From Euleptes europaea (taxonomy: Eukaryota; Chordata; Lepidosauria; Squamata; Sphaerodactylidae), in the NCBI RefSeq assembly GCF_029931775.1, contig NC_079322.1, positions 21,278,542 to 21,342,541 of the forward strand: a stretch of 64,000 bases of DNA. Direction: 5' to 3'. The translations under genes were made by a program, and so were the position numbers. Of the stretch, positions 43,176 to 55,345 are shown piece by piece (position 1 is the first letter of the stretch; the number at the start of each line of letters is the position of its first letter). Under the pieces are notes generated by a model. It was not told the origin of the DNA. It did no database searches and worked only from the letters and a program-made list of their open reading frames with translations.

Positions 43176-43789
43176 TGGTTTCTCTTAAAAGTGGGGATGG
43201 CTGGTTGATTCATGAATGGGAACCACCATGTCCCTTACTGGGGAATCTTATACAAGCTCAGAAGAAGAGGGATGTTCATTCTCTGTTTGGGGGAAACTTG
43301 GTAGTTCAATTTTGTGGGAAAGACCCATGTGATTGGCCCCTTATGGTTGGGTCACTTCAATTTTAGCCTAGCGTTGCAGGAGCCTCTGCTAGGATAACAT
43401 TGGGAGGGCTCCTGATTATTATGTGACAGCCAGATAGATTTCCCCTGAATATGGAAGATCCACTTAAGCAGTCTGATTTAATAGTTTGTGATAACCTCTT
43501 TTCCTTTCTGTAAAATTATTGAAACGTATTAGGACAACAAGGGATTAGCTTGTTGCTAGGCAGGATGATTCTATGTGTGTGCTGAAGGTAGTGGGGGAAG
43601 AGTCATGGAAAGTCATGGTGAACAATAAACAAGAGCTGAAACCGGGAAAAAGCTGTTGGAGCCCTAAAGGCTCCAGACCAGGGGTCCTCAAACTTTTTAA
43701 ACAGGGGGCCAGTTCACTGTCCCTCAAACACTGTTGGGGGCCGGACTATAGTTTGAAAAAAATATGAACAAATTCCTATTCACATCCAA

Positions 43790-43910
43790 TAGAGATCAGT
43801 TCCCCTGGAGAACTTTGGCCATTGGACTCTATGGCTTTGAAGTCCCTCCCCTCCCCAAAGCTCTGCCCCAAAATCTCCCATAGGTGATGAAGAGGGACCT
43901 GGCAACCCTA
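43790..43910 (+). mobile_element. hAT MITE 3' part
   Basis: AGAGATCAGTTCCCCTGGAG to GACCTGGCAACCCTA. Confidence 0.85.
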
Positions 43911-44036
43911 TCTCCAGGGTCTCAGGCGGAGGTCTTTCACATCACCTCCTTGCCTGGTCCCTTTAACTGGAGAGGCCGGGGATCGAACCTGGGACCTTGT
44001 GCATGCCAAGCAGAGGCTCTGCCACTGAGCCACGGC
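43911..44036 (-). mobile_element. tRNA-derived SINE, 5' half
   Basis: Minus strand: GGGGCCGTGGCTCAGTGGCA, GGTTCGATCCCCGGCCTCTC, and GGGACCAGGCAAGGAGGTGA. Confidence 0.85.
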
Positions 44037-44114
44037 CCCTCCCCAAACCCATGCATGCAAACTCGCATGTGAGCATGCACAGACTTAGGATGGGAACGGG
44101 ACACTTTGCCTGGG

Positions 44115-44117
44115 TGG

Positions 44118-44212
<95 letters not shown>

Positions 44213-44440
44213 AGAGAAGGAAAAAGAGAAAGAAAAAGAAAGAGAAAAATAGAAAGAAAGAGAAAGAAAAATAGAAAGTAAAAGAATGAAAGAAAAAAGA
44301 AGGAAAAAGAGAAAGAGAAAGAGAAAGAAAGAGAAAGGAAAAAGAAAGAAAAAGAGAAAGAGAAAGAAAAAGAAAGAAAGAGAAAAATAGAAAGAAAAAG
44401 AGAGAGAAAGAAAGAGAAAGAAAAAAAAGAAAGAAAATCC
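44115..44440. repeat. (GAAA)n and related polypurine tract
   Basis: Pure GAAA units at 44118-44212, then about 230 bases of interrupted GAAA/GAGAAA on the plus strand. Confidence 0.97.
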
Positions 44441-45203
44441 CTGCAAGTTGCGAGAGCGTGCACAGCCTGGCCTGCCGCCCTCCCCCTCCCAGCCTTCCCC
44501 TCCGCCTCCTGGCCGGCGAACCCAACCCTCTAACCCCGCCCGGCTCCCCTCCTCCTCCGCAGCCGAGGCCCGCCCCTTGCGTGCTTCCCTCCCGCCCCGG
44601 GCCCCGCGAGCCTTCGCTCGCCTTTTGCAGAAGGGCCGGGAGCCGAGTCAGGGGGAGGCAGCGCCTGTTCCTGGAAGAGCCATCTGGGGAGTTGGTCACA
44701 TTCTTGGCCGCGCGTCAAGAGCTGAGGCAGACGCACCAACAAACAGACAGGGAGGGAGGGAGCAAGCAAGCGAGCGAGGAAGGGGGGCGAGGAGGAGGAG
44801 TGCGCAGCCCGCCCGCCCACATTAGGTCAGAACCGAACCACCCTCAGTCTGGGCTGGAGCATGGCGCGGTGGCAGTCACAACGCCGGAGCGGGTGGGCAG
44901 GAGCCAGGAGGCAGGAAAGGACGTGGGGAGAGCGGCTGCCTGAGCCCCGGCCAGCCAGCCAGCTGGCCGCCTGCCTTCGCAGCCGTAGGAGCCGCCACCG
45001 ATGGGCGGCCGAGCGCTTCCCTCCGTGAGCCCGCCCGTCCCAGCGCGCCTGGGACCAACTGCCAGCCAGGCAGCGAGTGCCCTTGCCGTGCTCGCCTCCC
45101 TTCCCCTTCCTCCCCTCTCTCCTTCAGCGGACATGGACAGAGCAGGGCGGCTCCCCAGGCGGCCAGGTCGGGTCTTTTTTGGGGGGGTTGGGGGGCTGGA
45201 GGG
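44440..45203. other. CpG-rich, promoter-like interior of the hAT element
   Basis: Dense CpG and GC boxes (CCCGCCC, GGGCGGG), with a short frame starting ATGGCGCGGTGGCAG at 44861 (about 55 codons, no recognised product). It resembles a vertebrate CpG-island first exon carried inside a transposon. Function unknown. Confidence 0.5.
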
Positions 45204-45924
45204 TCATTTGGGGCCGGCGGCTGGCGGATCGCCGCCTCGGATGGGGGTGGGAGGGCAGCTTTGAGACAGCGGAGGGGGCTTTTCTCTCCCCTTTTTACCC
45301 CCCCCTCCTCCCCAGAAACAAACTTGCCACTGCAAGGGGCCGGGTTCAGGACCCTGAAGGGCCGGATCCAGCCCGCGGGCCGTAGTTTGAGGACCCCTGC
45401 TCCAATGTTAAACAATCAGATAAGCACGGAATGTTGACGTGCCCCCGTCAGAGCACGGTTTTGGATAAATGTCTTCTCCCCGGTAGAATTGGGGCTCAGT
45501 CTTTGACTTGTTACAGTAACTGAGCTGCAGCTGCGAATAAAAAACTGTTTTTCTTGATAACGGTTTTTGGGTCTCTTTTCCTCCCCCTCAAACCCGGGTT
45601 TTCCGCTACAATTATAATCTTTTTGTAGATCCCAGTGTTGTTTAGAAGTTTCACCGAATGTCCAGCGCACCACATGGTGCAAGCCAGAGACTTCAGCAGT
45701 CACAGTAATAGTTTTGCCAGTCATCCATCGTGATATTTCACAATTGCTCCATGGAATTCTTAATGTTTCAGTTAACAAAGTGCAGGAAACAAATTTCTTT
45801 GGATTACAGTGTGATTACAAACTACCTTTTACAGGTCTTTGCTGGTTAGTCAGTTGATACAGAACCACTACCTTTTTTGTGGAGGAACACATACTATATA
45901 TACCTATGGGTCTTGCATGTGTGA

Positions 45925-46440
45925 CCACTAGGTGCCCCCTAGCAACCGGTGGGAGCTTCATGGGGGTGGGGCTTGGGGCTGCGATCTACACGCCCAGCAC
46001 AATGACGTCACTTCTGGGTTTACCCTGAAGTGTCAGTGTCGCGCCAGGGACACTCGACAACTCTCCTCCAAAGAGCTTTTGGAGGAGAGTGCTCAAGTGT
46101 CTCTGGAGCATTGCTGTCACTTCTGGAAAGTGATGTCATTGTGCTGGGTGGACGGATTGCTGCCCCAAGCCCCACCTCATGAAGCTCCCACCAGTTGCAA
46201 TGGTTTCCATAGAGTTTTGGGGGGAGTCCTAGAGTGTCCAGTAGCTATGGTTTCCATAGAGTTTGGGGGGAGTGCTAGAGCATCCCCAGACCGATGTCGG
46301 TGCTTCCAGGTAAACCTGGAAATGATGTTGTCATGCTGGACATGAGGATCACTCCCCCTTCTGCTTCCACCCCCTGACCAGCTGAGGGTGGTGGGCAGCC
46401 CAGTCAATTAGCAGGCAATTGCCTGCTATTACCAGGAAGA
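45925..46440. repeat. Interspersed repeat with internal inverted symmetry
   Basis: CGGTGGGAGCTTCATG at the left is inverted as CATGAAGCTCCCACC near 46185, with AATGACGTCACTTCTGG and its near inverse between. It also carries a short duplicated ATGGTTTCCATAGAGTTT pair. Class unknown. Confidence 0.45.
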
Positions 46441-47226
46441 TGAGAACCTCAGTGGCCACACACATTGTCAGATCATGATCTGATGTCCTTGTGGTTTCCC
46501 CTTATCGAAGAACAGCATCTGCAAGCAACAGGAAGTGAACTAGTTAAGACTTCTGATGCATATTTAATAATGTAACAAAAGCAAGTCCTGTGTGTTTAGA
46601 CTGCCATTTTAAGTTTTCTGGTTGATTAGCATTTCCATCTGTATACCATTTCCCACACTCTACCTCAGATCCTGCCCTGACTCTTAACAATGTTTTGTAT
46701 CGGTGGCAGCCAGGTCAAAAGACATTGAAATCACAGCTTTTATTGTCTTTGAGTCACGATGCAGGAGGAAGTTTTCAGGTGCACCACCGTCTTAACCAAT
46801 TTCCCTACCCCTGTCCTAGGCTGCAAATACCTTAATTGCTTTTGCTAATTGTTGAATTGTTCCTCTTTTCTGCCCCTGGATGTCTGCAAAGCATTCAGTA
46901 GCCTGTCTCCGTACCGATGCAGTGCCATTTGTAAGAGACATTAATTTGTAGCCTTTGCTACTAGCTTTCCACTCCATGAATAGGAAGGGTGTTGCACCTT
47001 GACCACAGACATTTTGCCATCCCGTATCTTTTTTAAGAGGTGTTGAGCCACCCGCAGAGTCTTAAGACAGTCACGCGATTTTACCACTTCAAACTGCCCA
47101 GCCTTTTATCATATTGTATCAGTTCAGCTTATTCATCCTGTGTTCACAGCTTCTTGAAGGCACTGGGTTGGATCCAGCAATTCATAAATGGAAGGTGCTG
47201 GCTGGGTGAATGTTTGCCACGTACCT
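46441..47226. other. Intergenic, nothing recognised
   Basis: AT-rich with no gene or clear repeat boundary. Confidence 0.55.
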
Positions 47227-47254
47227 AGGGTTACCAAACTCCAGGTGGTGGCTT
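47227..47254 (+). mobile_element. hAT MITE left end, interrupted by another MITE
   Basis: TAGGGTTACCAAACTCCAGG then TGGTGGC, followed directly by a second MITE start. Confidence 0.7.
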
Positions 47255-47697
47255 AGGGTTGCCAACCTCCAGGTACCAGCTGGAGATCTCCTGCTATTAC
47301 AACTGACCTCCAGCCAATAGAGATCAGTTCACCTGGAGAAGATGGCCACTTTGGCAATTGGACTCTATGGCATTAAAGTGTTTGTTTTTGGTCAAGGACT
47401 CCCCTCCACTCTTTCCAAAATGATGCATTTTATATTGTTCAATCAGTAAAAGAAGTTTAGGTTTGATAGTAAAGTAGGTACTAAATATATTTCAACTTTC
47501 CTTATATTGTACATGTTTTTCCCCAGGGGGAAATATTTTTTTTTTCATGGCTTCAAAATTTCCAGAAATGTTACATCTTAATGCTGGGGGGGAGGGGAAG
47601 AAGGTGAATAGCAATGCTCCTCTCCCCAAACCTCTCCCTCCTCAGGCTCCACCCCAAAAACCTCCTGCGGGTGGTGAAGAGGGACCTGGCAACCCTA
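47254..47697 (+). mobile_element. hAT MITE with a ~245-bp internal insertion
   Basis: TAGGGTTGCCAACCTCCAGG to TGGCATTAAAGTG, then AT-rich unrelated sequence about 47380-47620, then CTCCCCAAACCTCTCCCTCC to CTGGCAACCCTA. Confidence 0.85.
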
Positions 47698-47805
47698 CTC
47701 ATTAGGAGGCCGTAGGCAAGCCATTCTCAGCCCTTCATGAAGTAGATGATACTGACCCAATTAACAGAGTTGTTGTAAGGATTAGTTGTTGTCTCCCCAT
47801 CTTAG

Positions 47806-48004
47806 TAGGGTTGACAACAACCTCCAGGTGATGGCTGGAGATCTCCTGGGATTACAACTGATCTCCAGGTGACAGAGATCAGTTCACCTGGAGAAAATGG
47901 CCACATTAGAAGGCATTATACCCCACTGAAGTCCCTCCCCTACCCTCCTGAGGCTCCACCCCCAGAATCTCCAGGTGTTTCCCAAACTGGAGCTGGGAAC
48001 CCTA
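47806..48004 (+). mobile_element. hAT MITE
   Basis: TAGGGTTGACAACAACCTCC to GAGCTGGGAACCCTA. Confidence 0.88.
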
Positions 48005-48469
48005 CATTTTGGAGATGGAGACTGAAGCCAAAAAACGTGGCCATAAGGGTCGGTTCTGCAAATGACCCTTTAGACTCCAGGCTGTTTTTGCTAACTAATT
48101 ACTTCCTGGGGCCTCAGCATTCTCCCCCCCCCCCCCGCTTACCCACCAATTACTTTAATCCCTTTTTTTGTTGTTCGCTTAACCAAAAAAAAATACAATG
48201 AATATATATAAAGAGGAAAATCTGAGACCAAATTCAGAATAATCTAAGTACAATAAAAATGATCTGCACCTGAGCGAATCCTTTATCTGGGCAGAAGGAA
48301 GTGAAAGGCTTTAATTGCTCCTTTTCTTTTGTGATTGTTTGTTAGTTGTTTTATTATGTGCACCGCAATTGCAATGCTACTTTAATAAAACAAAAATAAA
48401 GCCAGAACACACTTTTTAGCAGTTAGTCTACTTCTCCACAGTGGCAACTGACATCTGTTCATCTCTGAT

Positions 48470-48698
48470 TAAGGGTGGTGGTTTGGAGCAGTGGAGTCTG
48501 ATCTGGAGAACCGGGTTTGATTCCCCACTCCTACACACAAAGCCAGCTGGGTGACCTTGGACTAGTCACGTTCTCTCCACCTCACCTACCTCACAGGGTG
48601 TCTGTTGTGGGGAGGGGAAGGGAAGGTGATTGTAAGCCAGTTTCATTCTCCCTTAAGTGGCAGATAAAGTCAGCATATAAAAACTAACTCTTCTTCCT
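48470..48698 (+). mobile_element. tRNA-derived SINE (GGTGGTTTGGAGCAGTGG)
   Basis: TGATCTGGAGAACCGGGTTT, GGGTGACCTTGGACTAGTC and AAAACTAACTCTTCTTCC. Confidence 0.8.
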
Positions 48699-48770
48699 CT
48701 TGCCTTGAGAACCCCATGAGGGGTCGCCATAAGTTAGGCAGGGTGTACATGACACTCACTTACTTTTGTG
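48699..48770 (+). mobile_element. 5S-type SINE 3' fragment
   Basis: CTTGCCTTGAGAACCCCATG and AGGGGTCGCCATAAGTTAG; head absent. Confidence 0.65.
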
Positions 48771-49969
48771 CTCACAGGTACACCTTGTTTCTCCCTCAGT
48801 CCTCCTCAGAGACTGTATCTGGTTACCCATGACATATGAAATGCAGGCTCATGAGTTTTCTTCTAATAGATTGGAGCTTAATGTCAGATTTAACTCTGAT
48901 TAACCCATGTGCCTGCATTTGTAGTTAGGGGTAACCAGAGTTAGTTTCTAAAAGGGCTTCACCACACATGAAGTGAGGATGGGGGAGCATGTGCTATCCT
49001 TACGACAAGTATAGTTTGTGCATAGCATGGCTTAATGTCCTCTTGTGGCATCTAGATACAGTTCATTGCTGGGGTGAGAACTGAACCCCAGTCTTCCCAG
49101 TTGTTTCTCCGAGTGACTAGACCATACCATCTCTCTGCAGCTGCTACTGATCTACTACCACTACTTCCATTTCATTACAAACGTTACCCCAGGTAGAGTG
49201 GGAATCGGCACGCGAAACCTGAGATTACAGATTCTACTGCGTTATGTGATGGTGCCCCTCTCTAGCCAGATAATCAGCAAGGAACTAAGTCAGTGTTATT
49301 TTAATGGAAATAGCCACATACTTTTGAAATGTGGCAGAAATACAAATTCACTGTAGTTCATAACAATCTCTGCCTCGTCTGTCTAGTTCGTTTGGTAGCT
49401 GTTGCTTCCCTCGCTTTCTGTACTGCAAAAAGCTCTGCCTCACTGAAACCTGAAAAGAGAACATGTGTGAACGTGGCATGTTTAACTCTGTGGTGCTTAA
49501 TTGTTGTTCCAGCTATTTGGTGCCCACATTCAAGGCCATGATGAGCTGTCTTTCTTTCTGAAGTGAGTAACCCTTCAGTCGGTTCTTGTTTCAAATTCCA
49601 GTTCCCCCACTGTATTGTTTTTGTCCTGAAACAAACATTTTAACAGGTTTTTTCCTTTTGCTTTTTATCTGACAAGGCTAGCTACATAATTGTCGCTAAA
49701 CATGTTTTAAAGTTCTTACCTGGCATGTCTGCTTGCAACAAATCCAGATATCTGCTGGGACGAGTAAAAAATCGGCTTTCAGCAGTTGAACAATCAAGAG
49801 CTAAGAACAAATGCTTTTTTGCTGTTCTTCCTAAGGCGACTTCAGAACCACAAAACCACAGCATAGCATCTACACCCACAGCCTCGCATAATCTTACAGA
49901 CTGCTAGTGAAAATGTCCACTTAAAGGTTTCATACTTGTAAATGTTGCATACTTAACTGTGCATGGTTA
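48771..49969. other. Intergenic with short open frames, no recognised product
   Basis: Open frames at 49329-49541 (+) and 49358-49594 / 49682-49879 (-) resemble nothing I know and have no exon structure. Confidence 0.45.
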
Positions 49970-50520
49970 CTTTCACTCACATTCGCCCCCGGTCTCTGTC
50001 ATTCCTTGGAGTTATGCATGAGTTTTCCGTCCATTAGAGATGACCTCGCTGCCAGCCCTCACAAATCCCAGGACTTCCTGTTCCTCTGTTAACCCGATTC
50101 TTCCCTCTCCCCTGAGCTCAGCCCGGGTGAAATAGTACATAAGGCAAAACATGGGACATGCAAGCTTGGTTTCTCTCACAGCCAATTACAAAGCAGCGTG
50201 TAGAGGCGAGGATTCAAATGCTTCCTGCTTCCTGGGAGCTCTTTCTGAGCAGAAGAAACTGAGGCTTGGATTTCTCCCCCCCCCCCTCCTTCAGATTGCT
50301 CCATTTTTTGTTCTTGAAATCCTTTTGTATGCAGCAGTTGGGGTTTTTTGGGCGGGGATTTTCTCTCAGTAAGCATTACAAAGTAAGCCAATTACAAAGC
50401 AGCATTTAAAAGGGCGGGGACTTGATTTGAGCTTGGAGGCTGCTAGTGCATAGATTCCCAATGGGAAAGTAAGGGTCCAGCAAGCAACAAACCTCCGGTA
50501 AAACTCTTATGCATAAACCA
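49970..50520. mobile_element. TIR element, second copy of the 9.86-10.66 kb repeat
   Basis: Collinear with that copy (CCGTCCATTAGAGATGACC, CCTGAGCTCAGCCC, AGTAAGCATTACAAAGTAAG). Lacks the nested MITE. Confidence 0.8.
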
Positions 50521-50681
50521 CCAAAATTTGATAGGGCTTTGCATGTTAACTATAATTTTAACCTCAAGTTGGTCCATTAGGATTTTAGCATTTCAACCTC
50601 ATGTGATGGGTGAAGACGTTCCCAATATTTGTGAATAGGGCAAGATGCTCATTTTCCAGCTGTGCATTTTGAGTGGTGCTT

Positions 50682-50884
50682 GGGATGCCAGCCTCCAGGT
50701 GGGACCCAGGGATCCCCTGGAATTACAGCTCATCTCCAGACTACAGAGATCAGTTCCCCTGGAGAAAATAGATGCTGTGGAGGACAGACTCTATGGCATT
50801 GTACCCCACTGAGGTCTCTGGCCTCCCCAGACTCCATCCTCAAATCTCCAGGAGTTTTCCAACCTGGATCTGGCAACCCAACTC
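50682..50884 (+). mobile_element. hAT MITE, old copy
   Basis: GATGCCAGCCTCCAGGTGGG to GATCTGGCAACCCAA. Confidence 0.8.
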
Positions 50885-52756
50885 CCCCCACATCCCCAGT
50901 GGCGAGGGGGGACCTGACAACTCTAGCTTGTGCAGATGCATGCCCTCAAAAATAGTGATCATTGGTCTTACTAGTTTATGCTTTTGTGTCTTGAGGACAT
51001 TCTGTTGTAAACCACTTTGGAACTTTGTGGGAAAAGTAGGATGGTAATATTTAAAGAGAATTGTTCCGTCGCCATTGAGACGTGTTCACAGCAATTTCAG
51101 CTCAAGCTGTAGCGATATAATGGTAGCTTTCAGTTGACAGCTGCAGAAAAAAATCACCTTGATGTACAAATGGTTCAGTTCCAGCACATTACATTCAAGT
51201 ACACTGCATTCTTATCAAAACCTGCCCATTACTCCATGCTAGCAATATCACAACCCCATTATTTGACATGTTCTCTTGAAAATGCGCCAATAGAGGAAGT
51301 GCTCACTATTGCTGCTCCGCTTAATCACACACTTGGATTCAGTGATCATTGTACAAGAAGCTCTTGGGATTTTTCCCATGGTACTGTGATATTTGAGGGC
51401 TGCTCAAAACCCACATGGGCACGCAAACATCTTGTGTGACTAATGAAGTGTTTGAAAGGGAAGCTGCTGCTTCAAGTGCTCGCTATCAGTCAAACGTCCT
51501 TTGAGAACGGGCTGTGCTTAACTGCTTTAGATGTAAAGGACATCTTTTCATTGTGGGTTCAAAGATTTTCTTCAGACAACTTCGTGCTATGAACAGGAAC
51601 AAAGAAGCCAGCAAAGTCTGTTCTTGGTGTGATGATGCACCACAGCCATGCTTTGATAGCCTAGGTTTCAAGCTTGTGTTGTGTCACGTTTTTGGCCCAC
51701 TTCTCAGTTTGTTGGTTCCATGGGTAATATTATGAAAATTCAGGGTAAAATTAGCTGGCTAGAATACCCTGCATGCGTGCGCGTGCACACACCATCTTGC
51801 ATACTTATCAATCGTTATCTCCACTTCTGCTGAAAATTCTGTTGCTTAATCTCCAACCATGCTGTGACTGACGCCATTATCTATGCAGCGCATGCCACTG
51901 TCTTTGAGCACACTGCAAGTGAGGCAAATGGTAGAGCGCAGTCAGTGTAAACCACAGGATGGGAATTGACCACACTAATTGGATCATTCCAATGAAAAGA
52001 AAGAGAGGGGGAGAAAGTACACCCCAAAGCAACTTCAAAAAAAAGGCCAAAGAAGTTAGACTTGTGATAAGAAGCAGATTATAACAGCAGGTAAGCACCA
52101 CCACTACCACCCCTTAGCCCTCCTCTCCTTATCTACCGGTATTCCTCAGAGACTTCCTTTCCCAAACTAACAACCAAGATAGGAGAGCCCCATGATGTCC
52201 CCACTGGACAACTTTATCTGCCTTATCTCACCTTGGAGCCCATTTCCACCATCATCCCTATGGCAAGTCACAATTTCAGCATAGCATGCTCATCAAACAT
52301 TGGCTAGCAATACCAGTTTAGTGCCTCTGTCCAATAAGCAGTAAAGTCCATTTAAAATTTCCATCAAGCGACACTGGCCTTGCCATCTAAAGGTCCAGGG
52401 TTATGTTTATTATTATGTACACTTCAACTATGAGGAGTCTTGAGTTGCATGACTATTTCCCAGATCTCTTTGATTCTTCTTCTTCTTTTTTAATCTTCAG
52501 GCCCCTATGTGTACCCTTTGGTTTTGATTATGTGTTGGCCTTCTGGAATATGGTCCGGGATTGAATTGAGCCATTATTTTTGTGGGGAATTAATATAATA
52601 TGTTTTCAGTGTGTGTCTGTGCTTTAAATCTGCTTCATTAAGAAGAGTAAAATCGAGGCCCCCAATCAATCTAATTGTGTGTGTTTCAGTTGCAAGCTAT
52701 AGTTTCAACAATAACACAGCCTGAAATCACAACTGTATCAATTGTACACTGGACGT
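50885..52756. other. Intergenic with short open frames, no recognised product
   Basis: The frame at 51514-51735 (+) contains two CxxC pairs (CFRC, CSWC) about 38 residues apart, but I know no matching family. The stretch near 50990-51050 resembles a LINE tail. Confidence 0.4.
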
Positions 52757-52973
52757 AGGGTTGCCAGCTCTAGCTTGTGAATCACCTGGAGATTTTGGGG
52801 TGGAGCCTGAGGAGGGTGGGGTTTGGGGAGGGGAGGGGCTTCAATGGGGTACAATGCCATAGAGTCCACCTTCCAAACTGGCAGTTTTCTCTAGATGAAG
52901 TGATCGCTGCCGTCTGGAGATCAGCTGTAATAGTGGGAGATCTGCAGCTACCACCTGGAGGTTGGCAGCCCTA
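52757..52973 (-). mobile_element. hAT MITE
   Basis: TAGGGTTGCCAGCTCTAGCT to GAGGTTGGCAGCCCTA. Confidence 0.92.
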
Positions 52974-53399
52974 ACTGGTCTTCTTGTTAAATGTAGCCAG
53001 TTAACATGAGGAAATAATTGAAAACTATTTGGCGCCTTTGTGAGAGACAAGAACAGTCCCTTTCATAGGGAAAGTGGTAGACGCTATGCAGCTGGGCTCC
53101 TACACAGGGCTTGCTCAAGTGATTGGTCTGTCCAAATGTTCCCCCTTCCCTAAAGCCCTGGCAGGCTCTAAGGCAGGATTGCAGAGGGCGCGCATCTGTA
53201 CCCTGCCTTGGATGGATCCCAGGTAGCACAAAAAGAAGCTTCTCATACTATTTAGAGGAGGCTAGGATTATCAGTTAGTACCGTTTATCTGGTTGATACT
53301 GGAGTGCACACCTTGTATGGAAGGCTAACACAGCCCCGAAGTGAACAAGCAGAAAGCATTCCAAGGCAGTGGACTCTTTAATATTAATTTTTTATAGAA

Positions 53400-53690
53400 T
53401 ATATTGGGCACAAAGTCAAGCTGGAATACATCCCCATATATACCAGGGTTGTTGTTGGTGTTACTTTGCTACATTACTGTTATACATGTTGTAATATGTA
53501 TTGGTGTGCATTATAAGTGATGTTATTAGGCCACTGATGAAGGCCAGGGAGCCAAAACGCGTTTGGATTGTGGCTTTAGTTTATCAGCCTGTATTAGTTG
53601 CCATTGTGCTTTCCTTTGATATAATTTTAACGTTTTTAATATAGATATCAGCGCCTTAAAATAACTATATTTCTATACATAATTGAGTCT
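53400..53690. mobile_element. Possible PLE fragment
   Basis: Carries CCACTGATGAAGGCCAGGGA and AAAACGCGTTTGG, a signature common to PLE ends. Boundaries unclear. Confidence 0.4.
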
Positions 53691-53742
53691 TTTCCCACCC
53701 AACCTTTGGGTACCCAGCTTTGGTATTACTTTGGGTCTGTCC

Positions 53743-55337
53743 TAGGGCTGTCAATTCGGTTCGGTCCGAACTGAAAATCAACCGAATTTCCCCTGATTCG
53801 GTGCTTTTCTGTTCGGACGGATCCGAACTCAAAACTGGCGGGCAACCGGGGGGGCCGAATTCAGCGAGTTCGGGAGTTCGTGAATAAATTCGGCCAATTC
53901 GGCCGTCAGTAAGCAGCATAACCGTCAGTAAGCAGCATTCTCCTCCCCCGGCCAATCGGTGGGCAAGCTGGGTCTTCTTCTGGCCAATCAGTCAGGATTG
54001 AGTACTGGAGGAATCAGCTGATGTGCGGCCCGGCCAGGGAAAGAGAGAGAGAGAGCGAAATCCTCGTGTGTGTGTGTGGGGTGCTTGTGCACATTCGCTC
54101 CTTTCTGTGGCTGCAGGGGGCGCATTTTTGGGGGTGCACACACAAAACTTTCACTGGAACTTCAGATGAAGCTTCTTAAGGTACCCCCCAAGTTTTGTAA
54201 ACATTGGGTCAGGGGGTCCCGAGATATGGGCTCTCCCCCTTTTCCCTCCCCCCCTTTTCCATTTATGTGGCTGCAGGGGGCGCTTTTTGGGGGATATAGC
54301 CCCCAAACGTTTAGCATAGCTTCAGTGAATTATTCTTAAGATACTACCCAAGTTTTGTAAAGATGGGTTCAGTGGGGGCAGAAATATCGCCTCCCCCCTT
54401 TTCTCTTTCCATGGCTGCAGGGGGCGCATTTTTGGGGGTGCAGACACAAAACTTTCACTGGAACTTTAGATTAAGCTTCTTAAGGAACCCCCCAAGTTTT
54501 GTGAACATTGGGTCAGGGGGTCCCGAGATATGGGCTTTCCCCTTTCCCCTTTCCCCTATTGGGATGAATGGGGCAGCCGATCCGATCCTGTGTGCATCTC
54601 TCCAGAGCAAAACGTTCCGTGCCTAATTGGAATCATCTTGGATTACAGCCCGTCCTGATGGAACAGAAGACAGCCACAGTAAGACCCCTTTGGGGGCTTT
54701 AATCTATAATTTTTATCCTGTGTATGTGTGTGTGTGTGTGGGAAAGCAGAGTCTGTGTGTGTGTGGGGAGGGAGCAGTTTCTGTGGGTGGGGGGGAAGCC
54801 AAAGGGGGCTTTCATCGGTTCTGCCTGGGGTGTGTGTTCCCCCTCGAGTCTCTCGCTCCCTGGTTTGAGGGGGGAGGTTTCAGTTGTGTGTTGCAAAGGT
54901 GTTGTTTAACAAGGTTGTGTTTGCAGTTGTTTTGCTAATTTCTCCGCTGTTGTCGGGCTGGGAGCTTTGTGCGTGGGCGGCAAGCTCTGCTGAGAGATGC
55001 ACAACATTAAGGGTGGGGGGGACCCCTTTCAGGGCCCATATCTCAGCCCCCCCGACCCAATCTTTACAAAACTTGGGGAGTCTTTCAATAAATGTCCTTT
55101 GAAGCTCTGCCAAAAGTTTGGGACCTCTAAGCCCAAAAATGCCCCCCCAGAGCCACGGAAAGGCGCGGTTGTGTTTTTAATGGCTTTATTCGGCCGAATT
55201 TGTTTCCGAACTTTGAATTCCCGCCAAATTGAACGGATCCGAAGTGGGGGAGTTCGGACTTCGGCACGTACCGAACCCACAAGGGCCAAATTCGGCCGAA
55301 TCCGAACTGTACCGAATTTTTTTTTTTGACAGCCCTA
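53743..55337. mobile_element. Non-autonomous hAT element with perfect 8-bp duplication
   Basis: TAGGGCTGTCAA to TTGACAGCCCTA, with GTCTGTCC at 53735-53742 and 55338-55345. Both subterminal regions are packed with TTCGG/CCGAA motifs. The interior carries tandem units and simple repeats. No transposase frame recognised. Confidence 0.93.
54105..54555. repeat. Three tandem ~145-160 bp units inside the hAT element
   Basis: GGCTGCAGGGGGCGC recurs at 54109, 54269 and 54413, each followed by CCCAAGTTTTGT and GGGGTCCCGAGATATGGGCT or variants. An inverted fourth unit lies at about 55018-55160. Confidence 0.85.
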
Positions 55338-55345
55338 GTCTGTCC

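Larger units (their letters stand above)
43679..45399. mobile_element. hAT element with GC-rich interior and nested repeats
   Basis: CAGGGGTCCTCAAACT at the left is inverted at the right (AGTTTGAGGACCCCTG); CTCCAGAC/CTCCAATG flank it as a worn 8-bp duplication. Inside lie a MITE piece, a SINE head, a (GAAA)n tract and a CpG-rich 0.9 kb. No transposase seen. Confidence 0.75.

Noticed and set aside
43937-44699. Long open frames rich in Ser, Phe and Leu on the minus strand
   Set aside because: They are translations of the (GAAA)n tract and its neighbours.
49329-49907. Cluster of short open frames, possible exons
   Set aside because: No recognised family and no consistent splice sites.
51134-51735. 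Plus-strand open frames with paired CxxC motifs
   Set aside because: Spacing does not match a zinc-finger family I know; left as unassigned.
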